This document shows, one piece after another, positions 1-8,714 of a stretch of 64,000 nucleotides of DNA. The stretch comes from Comamonadaceae bacterium (GTDB taxonomy: Bacteria; Pseudomonadota; Gammaproteobacteria; Burkholderiales; Burkholderiaceae_C). The notes beneath the pieces are model-generated. The model saw only the letters and a program-made list of their open reading frames with translations. It searched no databases and had not been told where the DNA came from. The DNA lies in contig CANJNC010000005.1 of the NCBI GenBank assembly GCA_947475685.1, positions 1 to 64,000 of the forward strand, read 5' to 3'. The position numbers and the translations under genes were made by a program. Numbering within the stretch: position 1 is the first letter of the stretch; the number at the start of each line of letters is the position of its first letter.

Positions 1-106
1 AGCTCAACTTCTATGATTCCCATGTGGATTCATAAAGCGATCATGATTATTGTTGCATCAGCGCGATTCATAACTGCTCATGTGCAACATGGGCATTGTT
101 TTTTAA

Positions 107-1964
107 GTGCGCCCAGCATGGGCGCACTCCTACGGGTGCAAGTCCCGTCGCAAGTTGATCACGACGAGCGAAGCGCAAACGCAACTGCATGAGGGTGACC
201 GAGTGTGGGGAGGAAGCGTGGAGCATAAACTGTGAGCCGATGAACAAGAATCGGATATGAGGCACTGCCAAGCAGGGCGACTGGGCTTAAAACCAAGAAG
301 CTCTTGTGATCAAAGCGAGGTGGTGTATATCCGGCGGTTGTGCAGTGAAGGAGTGCGTTCTTACCTGGGGAGATCTCACTTTACGCCTGAAAGGGTGACG
401 GTGTCGAACCGGAGTGAGAAGTCAGCTGAGGTCGTAGTAGTTTGAGTCGGTGTCCGATGAGGATTCACCAAAAGGGCGAAGGACCGAACGAAGAGGAGTG
501 TTCAAGGACGTGGGTATGTCAAAGGTCAAGCATCAGATGTCAATGAAAATTGAGCGGGCAGACGTAGCAAAGGGTGAAGCCCTGCGCGACCCTGTCAGCG
601 ATGAAACCTGCGGCCCGACTCAGGACCCCGAGAACACAGGGTCAGGACTTTTACTCGAAGTCTTGGCAAGAGAGAACCTACTGAGGGCGATGAAACGGGT
701 CAAATCCAATAAGGGAGCGGCGGGCATCGATGGGATGGGCATAGACCCAACCATTGAGTACCTGAAACTTCACTGGGAAGAGATTCGTGACAAGCTCTTG
801 GCAGGGACGTACCGGCCCAGTCCGGTGCGACGGGTAACGATTCCTAAACCGGGTGGTGGCGAGCGCGAGCTCGGTATCCCAACGGTGGTGGATCGGTTGA
901 TCCAACAAGCGCTGCTTCAAGTGCTTCAACCCCTGATAGATCCCACATTCAGTGAGCACAGCCACGGCTTTAGGCCCAAGAGGCGAGCGCACGACGCGGT
1001 CTTGGCCGCGCAGTCGTTCGTGCAGTTGGGCAAGAGAATCGTGGTCGATGTGGATTTGGAGAAATTCTTTGACCGCGTGAACCATGACATCTTGATCGAT
1101 CGGTTGAGCAAACGCGTGAGCGACGCCGGAGTGATCCGACTCGTGAGGGCCTACCTCAACAGTGGCATCATGATGGATGGGGTGGTCAGCGAGAGGGACG
1201 TGGGCACGCCGCAAGGCGGGCCCTTGAGTCCGCTCTTGGCCAATATCATGCTCGATGAAGTGGACAAGGAGCTGGAGAGAAGGGGCTACAGCTTTGCTCG
1301 TTATGCGGATGACTGCAATGTTTACGTAAGCAGTCGCAAGTCGGGCGAGCGGGTGATGGCCCTTCTGAAACGCCTTTACGCAAAACTACGGCTCAAGATC
1401 AATGAATCGAAGAGTGCAGTAGCAAGCGTATTTGGACGCAAGTTCCTTGGATATAGTCTATGGGTGGCCAAGGGAGGCGCGATTAAGCGCCGAGTGGCTA
1501 GCAAGGCCATCAATGCCTACAAGCAAAGGGTCAGGCAACTGACTCGGGGCATGGGGGGCAAGAGCATGGCCGAGGTGGTTGAGAAACTCAAACTCTATGT
1601 GAATGGGTGGAAGGCCTACTTCAAACTGGCGGACACACCACGAGTCTGGCGCGAGCTAGATGAGTGGATGCGTCACCGGTTGAGGGCCATACAGCTTAAG
1701 CAATGGAAAAGAGGCAGCACAATGTACCGAGAATTACTGAAACTAGGCGCGTCGGAGGGCGTTGCCAAACGGATTGCAGGAAACTCAAGGTGCTGGTGGA
1801 GAAATAGTGGTAAGTGGCTTAATATGGTCATGACCATTGAATATTTCGACAAGCTTGGAGCACCCCGTCTCACATGAACCTCAACTCTTCGAACCGCCTA
1901 GTGCGGACCCGCATGCTAGGTGGTGTGGCAGGGGCGGAGCCTAACGGCTCCCCCCTATGCCGAT
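107..1964 (+). mobile_element. Group II intron, complete, with encoded maturase
   Basis: A self-splicing retroelement. The 5' boundary at 107 has the canonical GTGCG, which opens a hairpin of domain I. After the maturase gene, domain V is seen at about 1893-1924: a long stem with the typical two-base bulge on its 3' side and a four-base loop. Domain VI follows at about 1927-1961, with a bulged A at 1957, seven bases before the predicted 3' splice site GAT at 1964. That spacing fits the branch-point adenosine. The maturase gene lies upstream of domain V, as expected for a domain IV insertion. All parts look intact, so it could still be mobile. The exact ends are inferred from motifs and are good to a few bases. 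Confidence 0.9.
450..1877 (+). CDS. ltrA: Group II intron reverse transcriptase/maturase
   Basis: Intron-encoded protein of 475 residues. It splices the intron RNA and copies it into DNA during retrohoming. The reverse transcriptase fingers and palm are recognisable, including the GTPQGGPLSPLLANI block and the catalytic YADD box at residues 285-288 inside FARYADDC. The thumb/maturase domain follows with a conserved GWKAYF segment. The protein ends soon after this region, in a YFDKLGAPRL tail, with no HNH endonuclease domain. It therefore resembles endonuclease-free intron proteins. The first start is GTG at 450; a later ATG at residue 23 is possible. No frameshift or stop interrupts it. Confidence 0.93.
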   Translation: MSDEDSPKGRRTERRGVFKDVGMSKVKHQMSMKIERADVAKGEALRDPVSDETCGPTQDPENTGSGLLLEVLARENLLRAMKRVKSNKGAAGIDGMGIDPTIEYLKLHWEEIRDKLLAGTYRPSPVRRVTIPKPGGGERELGIPTVVDRLIQQALLQVLQPLIDPTFSEHSHGFRPKRRAHDAVLAAQSFVQLGKRIVVDVDLEKFFDRVNHDILIDRLSKRVSDAGVIRLVRAYLNSGIMMDGVVSERDVGTPQGGPLSPLLANIMLDEVDKELERRGYSFARYADDCNVYVSSRKSGERVMALLKRLYAKLRLKINESKSAVASVFGRKFLGYSLWVAKGGAIKRRVASKAINAYKQRVRQLTRGMGGKSMAEVVEKLKLYVNGWKAYFKLADTPRVWRELDEWMRHRLRAIQLKQWKRGSTMYRELLKLGASEGVAKRIAGNSRCWWRNSGKWLNMVMTIEYFDKLGAPRLT

Positions 1965-2179
1965 TATACAGATGCCCCGTTTATACCTATTGCTTCCCCA
2001 TGAAGAAGATACTATGCTCACACCATGTGATCATGAAGTCAAGGTCGTTGGTTCGCGAATAGTTGCCGGGCTCAAGTCGTTCAGTGCCAGATGGCTTGAT
2101 CTACATTCGTAATTTGGACTCGATTTATCGAGAGGCCTAGGCATAGAAATCCTTAGCCGATATACGTAATTTGCGCTGG

Positions 2180-2455
2180 CTATTTCAAATCTCGATAAAA
2201 GTTTTCGTGTGCTCCAACTGCTTCGAGGTATACCAATTTAAGCTCCTCGCCGATTGTGTAGCCCAGCAAGTAAAGCTGTCCCTGACTTCGGAATTTATAA
2301 ACATATAAAGCCGCCAAGTCACCTTTTTTCTGATCACCAACTTTTGGAGAAGTCTCTACAGCGCTGACTGCCGCGTCTACATCTGCAGCAACGTTGCTAT
2401 GAAGCTTCTTATATTGACGAGCAAATCTACGTGTTTGGACTGCCTGGTAGCTCAT
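2180..2455 (-). CDS. RelE/ParE-family toxin
   Basis: A 91-residue protein of the RelE/ParE type II toxin superfamily. It has a basic N-terminal helix region (TRRFARQYKKL) and a C-terminal strand ending in EAVGAHENFYRDLK, a very common signature of this toxin group. Family members either cleave mRNA on the ribosome (RelE) or poison gyrase (ParE); the sequence alone does not say which. Its start overlaps the end of the upstream antitoxin gene by four bases, so translation is probably coupled. The module sits in the accessory stretch just after the group II intron. Confidence 0.85.
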   Translation of the reverse strand: MSYQAVQTRRFARQYKKLHSNVAADVDAAVSAVETSPKVGDQKKGDLAALYVYKFRSQGQLYLLGYTIGEELKLVYLEAVGAHENFYRDLK

Positions 2456-2679
2456 GCGCGGCTGCTACGGGGCTGGAAAGGAATCGCATCGCTACGAGGC
2501 TCTTTCATTGATGCTAAAGCTTGCACGACAAAGTCAACCGGCAACTCTGGGTTGTCGATCGCAGCTCGCCCAACACAGGCCCAAAACTCAATCTGGCCTG
2601 CAATCGTGCGATGTTCAGCTTTGGCTTCGTTTTTCGCTTGCTCGTATAGCAAGTTGTCAATTCTTACTGGCATACCCAT
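2452..2679 (-). CDS. ParD-like antitoxin
   Basis: A 75-residue partner of the downstream toxin. The N-terminus (GMPVRIDNLLYEQAKNEAKA) followed by HRTIAGQIEFWACVGRAA matches the ParD-like antitoxin family, a ribbon-helix-helix type DNA-binding fold with a C-terminal toxin-wrapping tail. A good ribosome site (AAAGGAG) lies upstream of the ATG. The order antitoxin then toxin, with a four-base overlap, is the standard layout. By family analogy the complex represses its own promoter. Confidence 0.82.
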   Translation of the reverse strand: MGMPVRIDNLLYEQAKNEAKAEHRTIAGQIEFWACVGRAAIDNPELPVDFVVQALASMKEPRSDAIPFQPRSSRA

Positions 2680-2984
2680 GTTAAAACTCCTTTGCTACAA
2701 AAGTAGCTAATCTTACGATATTTTGCAGAGCTTCACAATCCTAAGCGCAGCCATAGCCAAACAAATGACCAGTGCTCTGTAGTCTGCGAGTGACAAGATT
2801 TTCCGAGGCTCCGGCCTGTCTAGTAAACCCGAGGCGACTCACTAGCTACTACGGGCGAGAGCGTCGGACTTGTATAAAAAATTTGCAACTTACGCATCCT
2901 ACGGCGATGCCAAGATCAGAACTCTATACACTTTGAAGCACCCGATGAATTGTCAGTTGGCTAAAGTGAGAGATCAAAGCGCCC

Positions 2985-3012
2985 AAGCGTAAAGAGACTT
3001 TACGCTTTTATT
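2985..3012 (+). terminator. Strong hairpin plus T tract, no gene in front
   Basis: A perfect ten-base inverted repeat, AAGCGTAAAG / CTTTACGCTT, separated by three bases and followed by TTATT. The shape is that of a Rho-independent terminator on the plus strand. No plus-strand reading frame ends just before it, so it may close a small RNA or be left over from a lost gene. Confidence 0.55.
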
Positions 3013-3156
3013 CTTAATAGTTATTTGAGGACGTAAAAAAAATAACTTTTTCAGCTGTTAACTATACTACTAGCATACTACTTTGGCGCCGGAAAAAATG
3101 GTAAATTATTGACCCATATAAAGAAATTGGTGAAATGTAGGAGTCTCCACACGGTG

Positions 3157-3190
3157 GAAGTCACATGTTCGATCCATGTATCGCCCACCA
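3157..3190 (+). pseudogene. 3' fragment of a tRNA gene (possible att site)
   Basis: The sequence shows a T-arm with five paired bases on each side of the TTCGATC loop (ACATG / CATGT). An acceptor 3' strand ATCGCCC and encoded ACCA follow directly. The matching 5' acceptor strand (GGGCGAT), D-arm and anticodon arm are not found in the preceding 80 bases. This is what integration of an element into a tRNA 3' end leaves at its far boundary. The tRNA identity cannot be read from the fragment. Confidence 0.55.
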
Positions 3191-3289
3191 ATAAAACTCA
3201 ATCCAATTAATGATCTACAGTAATACCGGTGCTTTTTTATGTCCAAAATTGCCAGCTCATGGATGATTTTGAATCTATAACTTCACAAC

Positions 3290-3580
3290 TCAAAGTTGTT
3301 GTGATTGGAGTGTTTCCTTCTCTCTCATCTTGATTAAATCTGCAGCGGTTAGTTCTACATCTTTGCCATCAAGCATTACAAGGATGCTGGTATTGGTTTT
3401 AATTGCAAGGTCTTGCGCCGAGCTAGTATCTCATATTAAATTTCACTGGTTTCATAGCAGCCGTTCGCAGTCAATAATTCTGGAAACGTAACTTCTAATT
3501 TTATTGAGATCTCTTCCATTGTTTTCCCTTCAGTGACTAAGATAGGAACATCATCCGATGTTGGTATTGCCTTTCTTGTC
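3290..3580 (-). pseudogene. Decayed small reading frame, unknown
   Basis: On the minus strand two coding-like stretches occur in different frames. One, of about 45 residues, includes VPILVTEGKTMEEISIKLE. The next, of about 45 residues, includes SILVMLDGKDVELTAADLIK and ends at the stop at 3290. They read like one gene split by a frameshift. The family is not recognised. Confidence 0.25.
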
Positions 3581-3704
3581 GCGTGATATTGTCATATGAG
3601 AAAAGTATAATATCAATAGCTCAATTTGAGCTATTGAATGCTTTGAATAAGGCCTTTCGCTTTATTTGATTTTATCTTCTTAAACATTAGACCCAAGGAT
3701 TTAA

Positions 3705-4562
3705 ATGAACGCTTTTAAGTTATTGTTCCCGTTTGTAGCTATAAGCATAGCTATTTCTGCATTTGCTAAAGAGACTCAAACTAACGCTGTTAGTGACGAT
3801 GTTATCAAAGCCCAAAACAGCGCCCTAGCCAGCGCAACGGAGGGTAAAGGGTTTGGCCCTCAATCTCCTCGTGACATTACGGCAAAAGGGGGCAAAAACG
3901 CCCGTTTATTTGCGACGGCACCCGCCTACCAATCTATGAATTTGTGCAACGTTCACTTCCATACCAATGCCGAACATAAGGGCGGTGACTTTATGAAGTA
4001 CGCTGGCAATGGTGATGGGAAAGGTGGCGCATCAGGTTTTCTGTATAGCGGTAACTTATCGACCACTGAACTAACCAAGTTAGATGCCGACGTCTGCTCG
4101 AGCGAGCATGGCGGTCTAAATGCAGGTGATACGATCGAGGTGCATTTCGTGCATTCATCAGCTCAGGTGACGCCAGGCCCAACATTGGGAGCTTGCCTTA
4201 ACGAAAACCTGTCTAATCCACAACTACGCGTAGAAGCGCAAGTGTTCGTGCTGGTCAACAATACAAAAGCGGCAGATTTCAACAAATTTATGGAGTTGGG
4301 TCAGCGCAATGGCTACCATCAGGCGCTAAACATTCCGGCATACACTGGCACTCCAGTGCAATATGCTGGCTCCACCACTGGCCCTGCCTACAACGAAAAA
4401 GGCTCTCCATTGCAAGTTTCGTGGAGCGTGCGTCCTAAAACTATCAAGGTCAATGCCTCAAGTGTTGGCAGTTGGTGCAAAGGCAACGTGTTCAAAGAAG
4501 ACCACGCCCACGGCGTGCGAAACTTGGTTACCGACTTGAACCTGTTGTCCAATATCAAGTAA
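3705..4562 (+). CDS. Secreted delta-class carbonic anhydrase
   Basis: A 285-residue protein that probably interconverts CO2 and bicarbonate in the periplasm or outside the cell. Residues 1-21 form a signal peptide (cleavage near FAKET). The mature part carries GFGPQSPRDI (residues 49-58) and the NLCNVHFHTNAEHKGG block (79-94) typical of bacterial delta-class enzymes. C81, H84, H86 and H91 are candidate metal ligands. Further cysteines near 131, 183 and 258 could form disulfides. A good ribosome site (AAGGA) precedes the ATG. The gene stands alone, next to the accessory region. The family call rests on motif recognition, so the class is likely but the activity is inferred. Confidence 0.75.
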   Translation: MNAFKLLFPFVAISIAISAFAKETQTNAVSDDVIKAQNSALASATEGKGFGPQSPRDITAKGGKNARLFATAPAYQSMNLCNVHFHTNAEHKGGDFMKYAGNGDGKGGASGFLYSGNLSTTELTKLDADVCSSEHGGLNAGDTIEVHFVHSSAQVTPGPTLGACLNENLSNPQLRVEAQVFVLVNNTKAADFNKFMELGQRNGYHQALNIPAYTGTPVQYAGSTTGPAYNEKGSPLQVSWSVRPKTIKVNASSVGSWCKGNVFKEDHAHGVRNLVTDLNLLSNIK

Positions 4563-4706
4563 CGATTGAGTGAAACCTTGACCCGCCATAGGATGAAGCA
4601 GCACTTCACTTTGGCTGGGTAAGTAGCTCATGAATCACATGCTGGCTTTAACGGTCATGGAGGTTTTCAAAAAAGCAGCATGGACTATCGTTACACTTGA
4701 ACGAAG

Positions 4707-5315
4707 TCAATTTGGCCTTGGTATTAGTTTGTAAGAAATCAGCTCGCCATTTGGTCTTACTTTTGCTAAAACCATATCGCCTGAATCAATGTTTTCACCC
4801 ATGTATTCAAAAATATTCACATGGTGAGTCACCATGATCAATGCTTGCTCCCCCTTTGATTTGATCTTTTCTGAAATAAAGTTCTTAAGGTTTTTATTGC
4901 TTTCCATGGCCTTGCTCATATCGTCAAAAAAAGAGGCTAAAGCCGGTTCAACTCTAAATCCACCAAAGTTTAATAATTCAGCAGTGTCTTTGCACCTGCA
5001 CCACTCACTTGAGTAAACTTCAGCTTTACCCACGGCTTGCTTTCTTAACCACTCGCCGACAAAAATAGCTTGTCTTATTCCCTCGGCGCTCAGATTACGT
5101 TGAGTCTTGCAGTCGTTCAATGAGTAATTTGTAGGATCCCCGATTCCGGGTGCCGTTGTATGACGCATTAGTAAAACATAGTCGGAAGATTGAAGTTTGA
5201 CGGACAGGTCACTTGCATAAGAAGCAATTGAGGCGATTGAACAAACAACTATCAGAATGAATGTCTTGAATTCTCCAGAAATAAAGCTCAAACTGTCAGA
5301 CCCCTCGCTTGGCAT
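4707..5315 (-). CDS. Histidine phosphatase family protein, exported
   Basis: A phosphoglycerate-mutase-like (branch 1/2 histidine phosphatase) domain. The phosphorylated histidine lies in LLMRHTTAPG, where the usual RHG is RHT. A YSSEWCRCKDTAELL block supplies the second arginine, and VTHHVNIFEYMG supplies the late catalytic histidine. A hydrophobic segment (FILIVVCSIASIASYAS) just before the domain looks like a signal peptide. For that reason the ATG at 5315 is preferred, giving 202 residues; the frame stays open up to 5450. The substrate is unknown. Related exported proteins act on phosphate esters or phosphohistidine. Confidence 0.7.
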   Translation of the reverse strand: MPSEGSDSLSFISGEFKTFILIVVCSIASIASYASDLSVKLQSSDYVLLMRHTTAPGIGDPTNYSLNDCKTQRNLSAEGIRQAIFVGEWLRKQAVGKAEVYSSEWCRCKDTAELLNFGGFRVEPALASFFDDMSKAMESNKNLKNFISEKIKSKGEQALIMVTHHVNIFEYMGENIDSGDMVLAKVRPNGELISYKLIPRPN

Positions 5316-5601
5316 GACCTTGATGTCGCTTGATTCAGAGAAGTTTTTGGAATTCATCCAGTTAGAAATGAACACATGGCGGTCTGTGATCAAAGTAGGC
5401 AATTTTAAAATGAATTGAAATTTTGGTGAAAAAGTATAGTCCATGGTCAATTCAAAAAGTTGACATAAGAATCATTCAAAGTTGATTTCGAACTTTGCAT
5501 CCATTTGTGCATCTAATTCAAAAAAATAGTTAAGTAAATTTCTAGTCAAGAAACAATGTTCAAGTCCAGAGCGATTGAATACAAAAACACCAATACCACA
5601 T

Positions 5602-6465
5602 TTAGTTTTTGCTCATTGAGTTCGCAAAGGCTCTTTTGATCATGGTTGTAATTAAACTTAAGCGATAGGCCTGACTTATTTGAGGATCAACTGGAGGAGA
5701 AAGGTGATTTAGGCTCGAAGCAATAGCCTCATCAAGTAACTCACTTGTAAATGCTTTGTTATTAAGGGTATTTTCTAGTCCGGTCAACCTGATTGGATAA
5801 TCGTCAGCCCCAATCACGCCAATATGAGCGTTCTCCATTTTCCCTAATGGAGACAGATCGAACCATACTGCGCAAGCAGCAATGGCGAAATCTCCTTTGC
5901 GTCTAGAAAATTCTTCGAACCCCCATTTTCTATGTGACGGAAAATTTGGCAAAATCAACTCAACTATGACCTCTCCTTTTGAAAGAGAAGTGCTCATAAA
6001 TCCAAGAAAAAAATCAGCAATATTGATATATCGATAACCCTTGGAGTTTATAACTTTAATTTGGGCCTCTAAAACCAATGCGATCAAAGGCAGTTCTGCC
6101 GCAGGATCGCAATTGGCAAGGCTACCACCAATCGTTCCACGATTCCTAATTTGATAATGTGCAACGTAAGAAAGCGCTTTTTGCAGCAATGGCTGATGAA
6201 ATGCAAGTTCAGTGCTTTTCTCTATGTCTACCCAACGAACTCGGGCACCGAGTGATGTTTCATGGTTTGAGCAGGTGATAATATTTAAGTCATTGATATT
6301 TCTTAGATCAACTAGTAAATCGGGTTTTGCCAGCCTAAAATTTAAGACAGGCATTAAACTTTGACCCCCTGATATTATTTTTGCCTCTCCAGGGTGGTCA
6401 TTCAAAAGTGCTACAACTTCACCTAAAGTTTGAGGCGCCACATGTGAAAAATTATAAGATTTCAT
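5602..6465 (-). CDS. Mo-hydroxylase FAD subunit (CoxM type), set A
   Basis: A 287-residue FAD-binding subunit that passes electrons from the 2Fe-2S subunit to the final acceptor. Both FAD-contact motifs are present: SGGQSLMPVLNFRL near residue 32 and NRGTIGGSLANCDPAAELP near residue 108. Unlike sets B and C it is transcribed away from its presumed S and L partners (8715-11484). It closely resembles the FAD subunit of set C: both have RVRWVDIE, VAHYQIRNRGT, RKWGF and RRKGDFA. The start has no clear Shine-Dalgarno sequence. The physical partner is inferred from proximity. Confidence 0.88.
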   Translation of the reverse strand: MKSYNFSHVAPQTLGEVVALLNDHPGEAKIISGGQSLMPVLNFRLAKPDLLVDLRNINDLNIITCSNHETSLGARVRWVDIEKSTELAFHQPLLQKALSYVAHYQIRNRGTIGGSLANCDPAAELPLIALVLEAQIKVINSKGYRYINIADFFLGFMSTSLSKGEVIVELILPNFPSHRKWGFEEFSRRKGDFAIAACAVWFDLSPLGKMENAHIGVIGADDYPIRLTGLENTLNNKAFTSELLDEAIASSLNHLSPPVDPQISQAYRLSLITTMIKRAFANSMSKN

Positions 6466-6617
6466 ATTGTTAAATTTTTTGTATGCGAATTTAAGTTAAC
6501 TTTGTAAATATATTGAGGGCTTGAGATGCCTACGCCAATCAATTTTAATAAAATGAGTTATGTGGAAAAGTAAAATCACTAATAATATGATGTATATTAC
6601 AGGAAGAATTACTTCAA

Positions 6618-7649
6618 ATGAGATCACATATGATGATATTTAATGTTTATTTTGAATTCAAATTATCGGCTAATTCTAAGTTTAAAAATATATCTGCAAT
6701 TTGTATATTTTCGTTAATTTCGTTTTTTTTATCTGATTTATGTCGTGCTCAAGATTATCCTAAACAAACAATAAAGTTAATCGTTGGTTTCCCTGCTGGA
6801 GGGCCGGCTGATATCGCTGGTAGGATCATGGCCAGAGGTTTGCAAGACGCATTAAAGCAAAATGTAATTGTTGAAAATAAAACAGGTGCAAGTGGAGACC
6901 TTGCTTCTAAATTCGTAGCTGGCTCTGCACCTGATGGTTACACCATATTAATTGCTACAGCGTCCTTTACTTTAAATCCCTTGATTTCAAATTCTGCTGG
7001 TTATGATTGTTTGAAAGACTTTACAACAGTCTCAATGTTGGCAAATCAGGCCAATGCTATTGCGGTGTCTAACGATTTAAATGTCAACTCCCTAGCCGAG
7101 CTTAAAAATCTTGTTGGTAAAAAGAAATTGTCCGTTGCGACCTCTGGAATAGGTACCTCCTCTCACATCACGGCTACACACCTTTTTAATGTTTTGTGGG
7201 ATGGTGATTTTGCTATGATTCCTTATAGAGGTGCTGGGCCAGCTGCGATTGCAGTAGCGTCAAATGAAGCTGATGTTGGATTTATGACTGTAACTGGCAT
7301 CTTGCCGCTGCAGCAGCAAGGAAAATTAAAAGTATTAGGCATTGTTGCTGCGAACCGTTTATCACTTTTACCTAATGTACCAACGCTTAATGAGCTCAAT
7401 TATAAGCAGTACGCTCCTTCATGGACAGCTATGTTTATTCCCTCTGGCGCGTCTACATTGATTGCTCAAAAATTATTTGATACGAGTAAACAAATACTAC
7501 AGAAACCAGAAATACAACAGCAATTTGCGACACAAACAATGACTGTTGCAGAAAATCATTCCCTTCAATTTCTTCGTGACTATATTTCCGAGGAAATTGT
7601 TCAATGGAAAAAAATTGTGAACTCGATTGAACCAAAGAAAAAGAGTTGA
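6618..7649 (+). CDS. TctC/Bug periplasmic carboxylate receptor 1
   Basis: A 343-residue solute-binding protein of the tripartite tricarboxylate transporter family. Such receptors bind organic anions in the periplasm and present them to TctA/TctB membrane proteins. The signal peptide is unusually long (residues 1-44, ending CRAQ). The ligand-loop motif IVGFPAGGPADIAGR follows the first strand, then PDGYTILIAT and the VPTLNELN block. It is divergent from the set A FAD subunit and leads the set A genes. The gene is very A+T rich. The ligand is not predictable. Confidence 0.9.
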   Translation: MRSHMMIFNVYFEFKLSANSKFKNISAICIFSLISFFLSDLCRAQDYPKQTIKLIVGFPAGGPADIAGRIMARGLQDALKQNVIVENKTGASGDLASKFVAGSAPDGYTILIATASFTLNPLISNSAGYDCLKDFTTVSMLANQANAIAVSNDLNVNSLAELKNLVGKKKLSVATSGIGTSSHITATHLFNVLWDGDFAMIPYRGAGPAAIAVASNEADVGFMTVTGILPLQQQGKLKVLGIVAANRLSLLPNVPTLNELNYKQYAPSWTAMFIPSGASTLIAQKLFDTSKQILQKPEIQQQFATQTMTVAENHSLQFLRDYISEEIVQWKKIVNSIEPKKKS

Positions 7650-7680
7650 AATAGTTAAATTAAAAATGAAGGTGATATAA

Positions 7681-8697
7681 ATGAATGCATTAGATGAGGT
7701 TAAAGTTCAATTTGCTCCTCGAGAGGGTGGGAATATTCCAATCACTTTAGCTTGTGCTTTGTATGACCGCATGCAAGCCCTATACACAGGTGCAGTTCAA
7801 GTTGAGGGTATCGATCTTAATTTTATGGTCGAGGATTTTCCTAGGCGATTATTTGATAGTGAGATGACTCAGCAGCAGTTTGATGTTTGTGAAATGTCTA
7901 CCTCGGACTACATTACAAAAGTAGATTCTGGTAATTCCCCCTTCGTTGCCATACCTGTATTTCCTTCGAAATGTTTTCGTCATAACATAATCACCATCAA
8001 TCGAAAATCTGGGATCAAGGAGCCTAAAGATCTGCAAGGAAGACGAGTAGGGGTGATGCGCTTTACCATGACTGCCGCTGTTTGGCAGCGTGGACATTTG
8101 GAAAATGACTATGGCGTTGATCTTAAAAGTATCCATTGGGTTGAAGGATCAGTTAACTCAAAAGGCAGTCATGGAGTTCCAACCATTATTCCTCCTGGTT
8201 TTAATGTCGAGATCAATCATTCCGATTTCTCCTTAAGTGAGCTTCTTGAACAAGGGAAAATAGATGCAATTATTGGTACACATTTGCCTGCATCCTTAAA
8301 GACCAATCCAGACGTCGTTAGATTGTTTCCTAATTACAAGGAAGTTGAAATTGAGTATTACAAACGGACAGGGATTTTCCCAATAATGCATTTGATCGTT
8401 ATCAAAAAGAAATTGTACGATGCACATCCGTTTGTTGCCAAGAGCTTATTTAATGCCTTTGAGTCATCCAAAAAAGCCGCTCTTTTACGTATGAAAAATT
8501 ATTCTGCACTTCGGTATATGCTTCCTTGGATGACTGATGAAATTGATCAACTTGAAGAGGTTTTTGGCGAAGATCCTTGGACGTATGGACTTGAAACCAA
8601 TTCTGCTACGATCAATACAATGATGAAGTTCATGGTCCAACAAGGAATGATCAAAAAAGCGCTTTCGATGGATGATCTATTTGTAAGTGTTAAATAA
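7681..8697 (+). CDS. 4,5-dihydroxyphthalate decarboxylase-like protein, set A
   Basis: A 338-residue protein of the Pht5-like group, which has a type 2 periplasmic-binding fold. The family pattern is clear: YDRMQALYTGAVQVEGIDL, FDVCEMSTSDYI, VFPSKCFRHNIITINRKSGI, LQGRRVGV, then TGIFPIMHLIVI and PFVAKSLFNAFE. No signal peptide is present, so a cytoplasmic enzyme (aromatic acid decarboxylase) is more likely than a transport receptor. Databases often call such proteins ABC substrate-binding proteins. A good ribosome site (GAAGGTGAT) precedes the ATG. It lies directly before the 2Fe-2S and Mo subunits, which suggests a role in the same pathway. Confidence 0.8.
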   Translation: MNALDEVKVQFAPREGGNIPITLACALYDRMQALYTGAVQVEGIDLNFMVEDFPRRLFDSEMTQQQFDVCEMSTSDYITKVDSGNSPFVAIPVFPSKCFRHNIITINRKSGIKEPKDLQGRRVGVMRFTMTAAVWQRGHLENDYGVDLKSIHWVEGSVNSKGSHGVPTIIPPGFNVEINHSDFSLSELLEQGKIDAIIGTHLPASLKTNPDVVRLFPNYKEVEIEYYKRTGIFPIMHLIVIKKKLYDAHPFVAKSLFNAFESSKKAALLRMKNYSALRYMLPWMTDEIDQLEEVFGEDPWTYGLETNSATINTMMKFMVQQGMIKKALSMDDLFVSVK

Positions 8698-8714
8698 ATG
8701 TTGTTGAAGCACTT

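Larger units (their letters stand above)
2680..3704. other. 1-kb stretch without an intact gene
   Basis: No convincing complete gene is present on either strand. The stretch holds an orphan terminator-like hairpin (2985-3012), a 3' tRNA fragment (about 3157-3190) and a decayed minus-strand frame (3290-3580). With the neighbouring intron and toxin-antitoxin pair, it reads as the eroded edge of an integrated element. Confidence 0.6.

Noticed and set aside
678-1214. Minus-strand gene inside the intron
   Set aside because: It is the antisense shadow of the maturase gene; the plus-strand frame carries all reverse transcriptase motifs.
3117-3193. Complete tRNA gene
   Set aside because: No 5' acceptor strand complementary to ATCGCCC, no D-arm and no anticodon stem precede the intact T-arm.
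7681-8697. ABC transporter receptor for sulfonates or aromatics
   Set aside because: No signal peptide and no ABC permease or ATPase nearby; motifs match the dihydroxyphthalate decarboxylase group.
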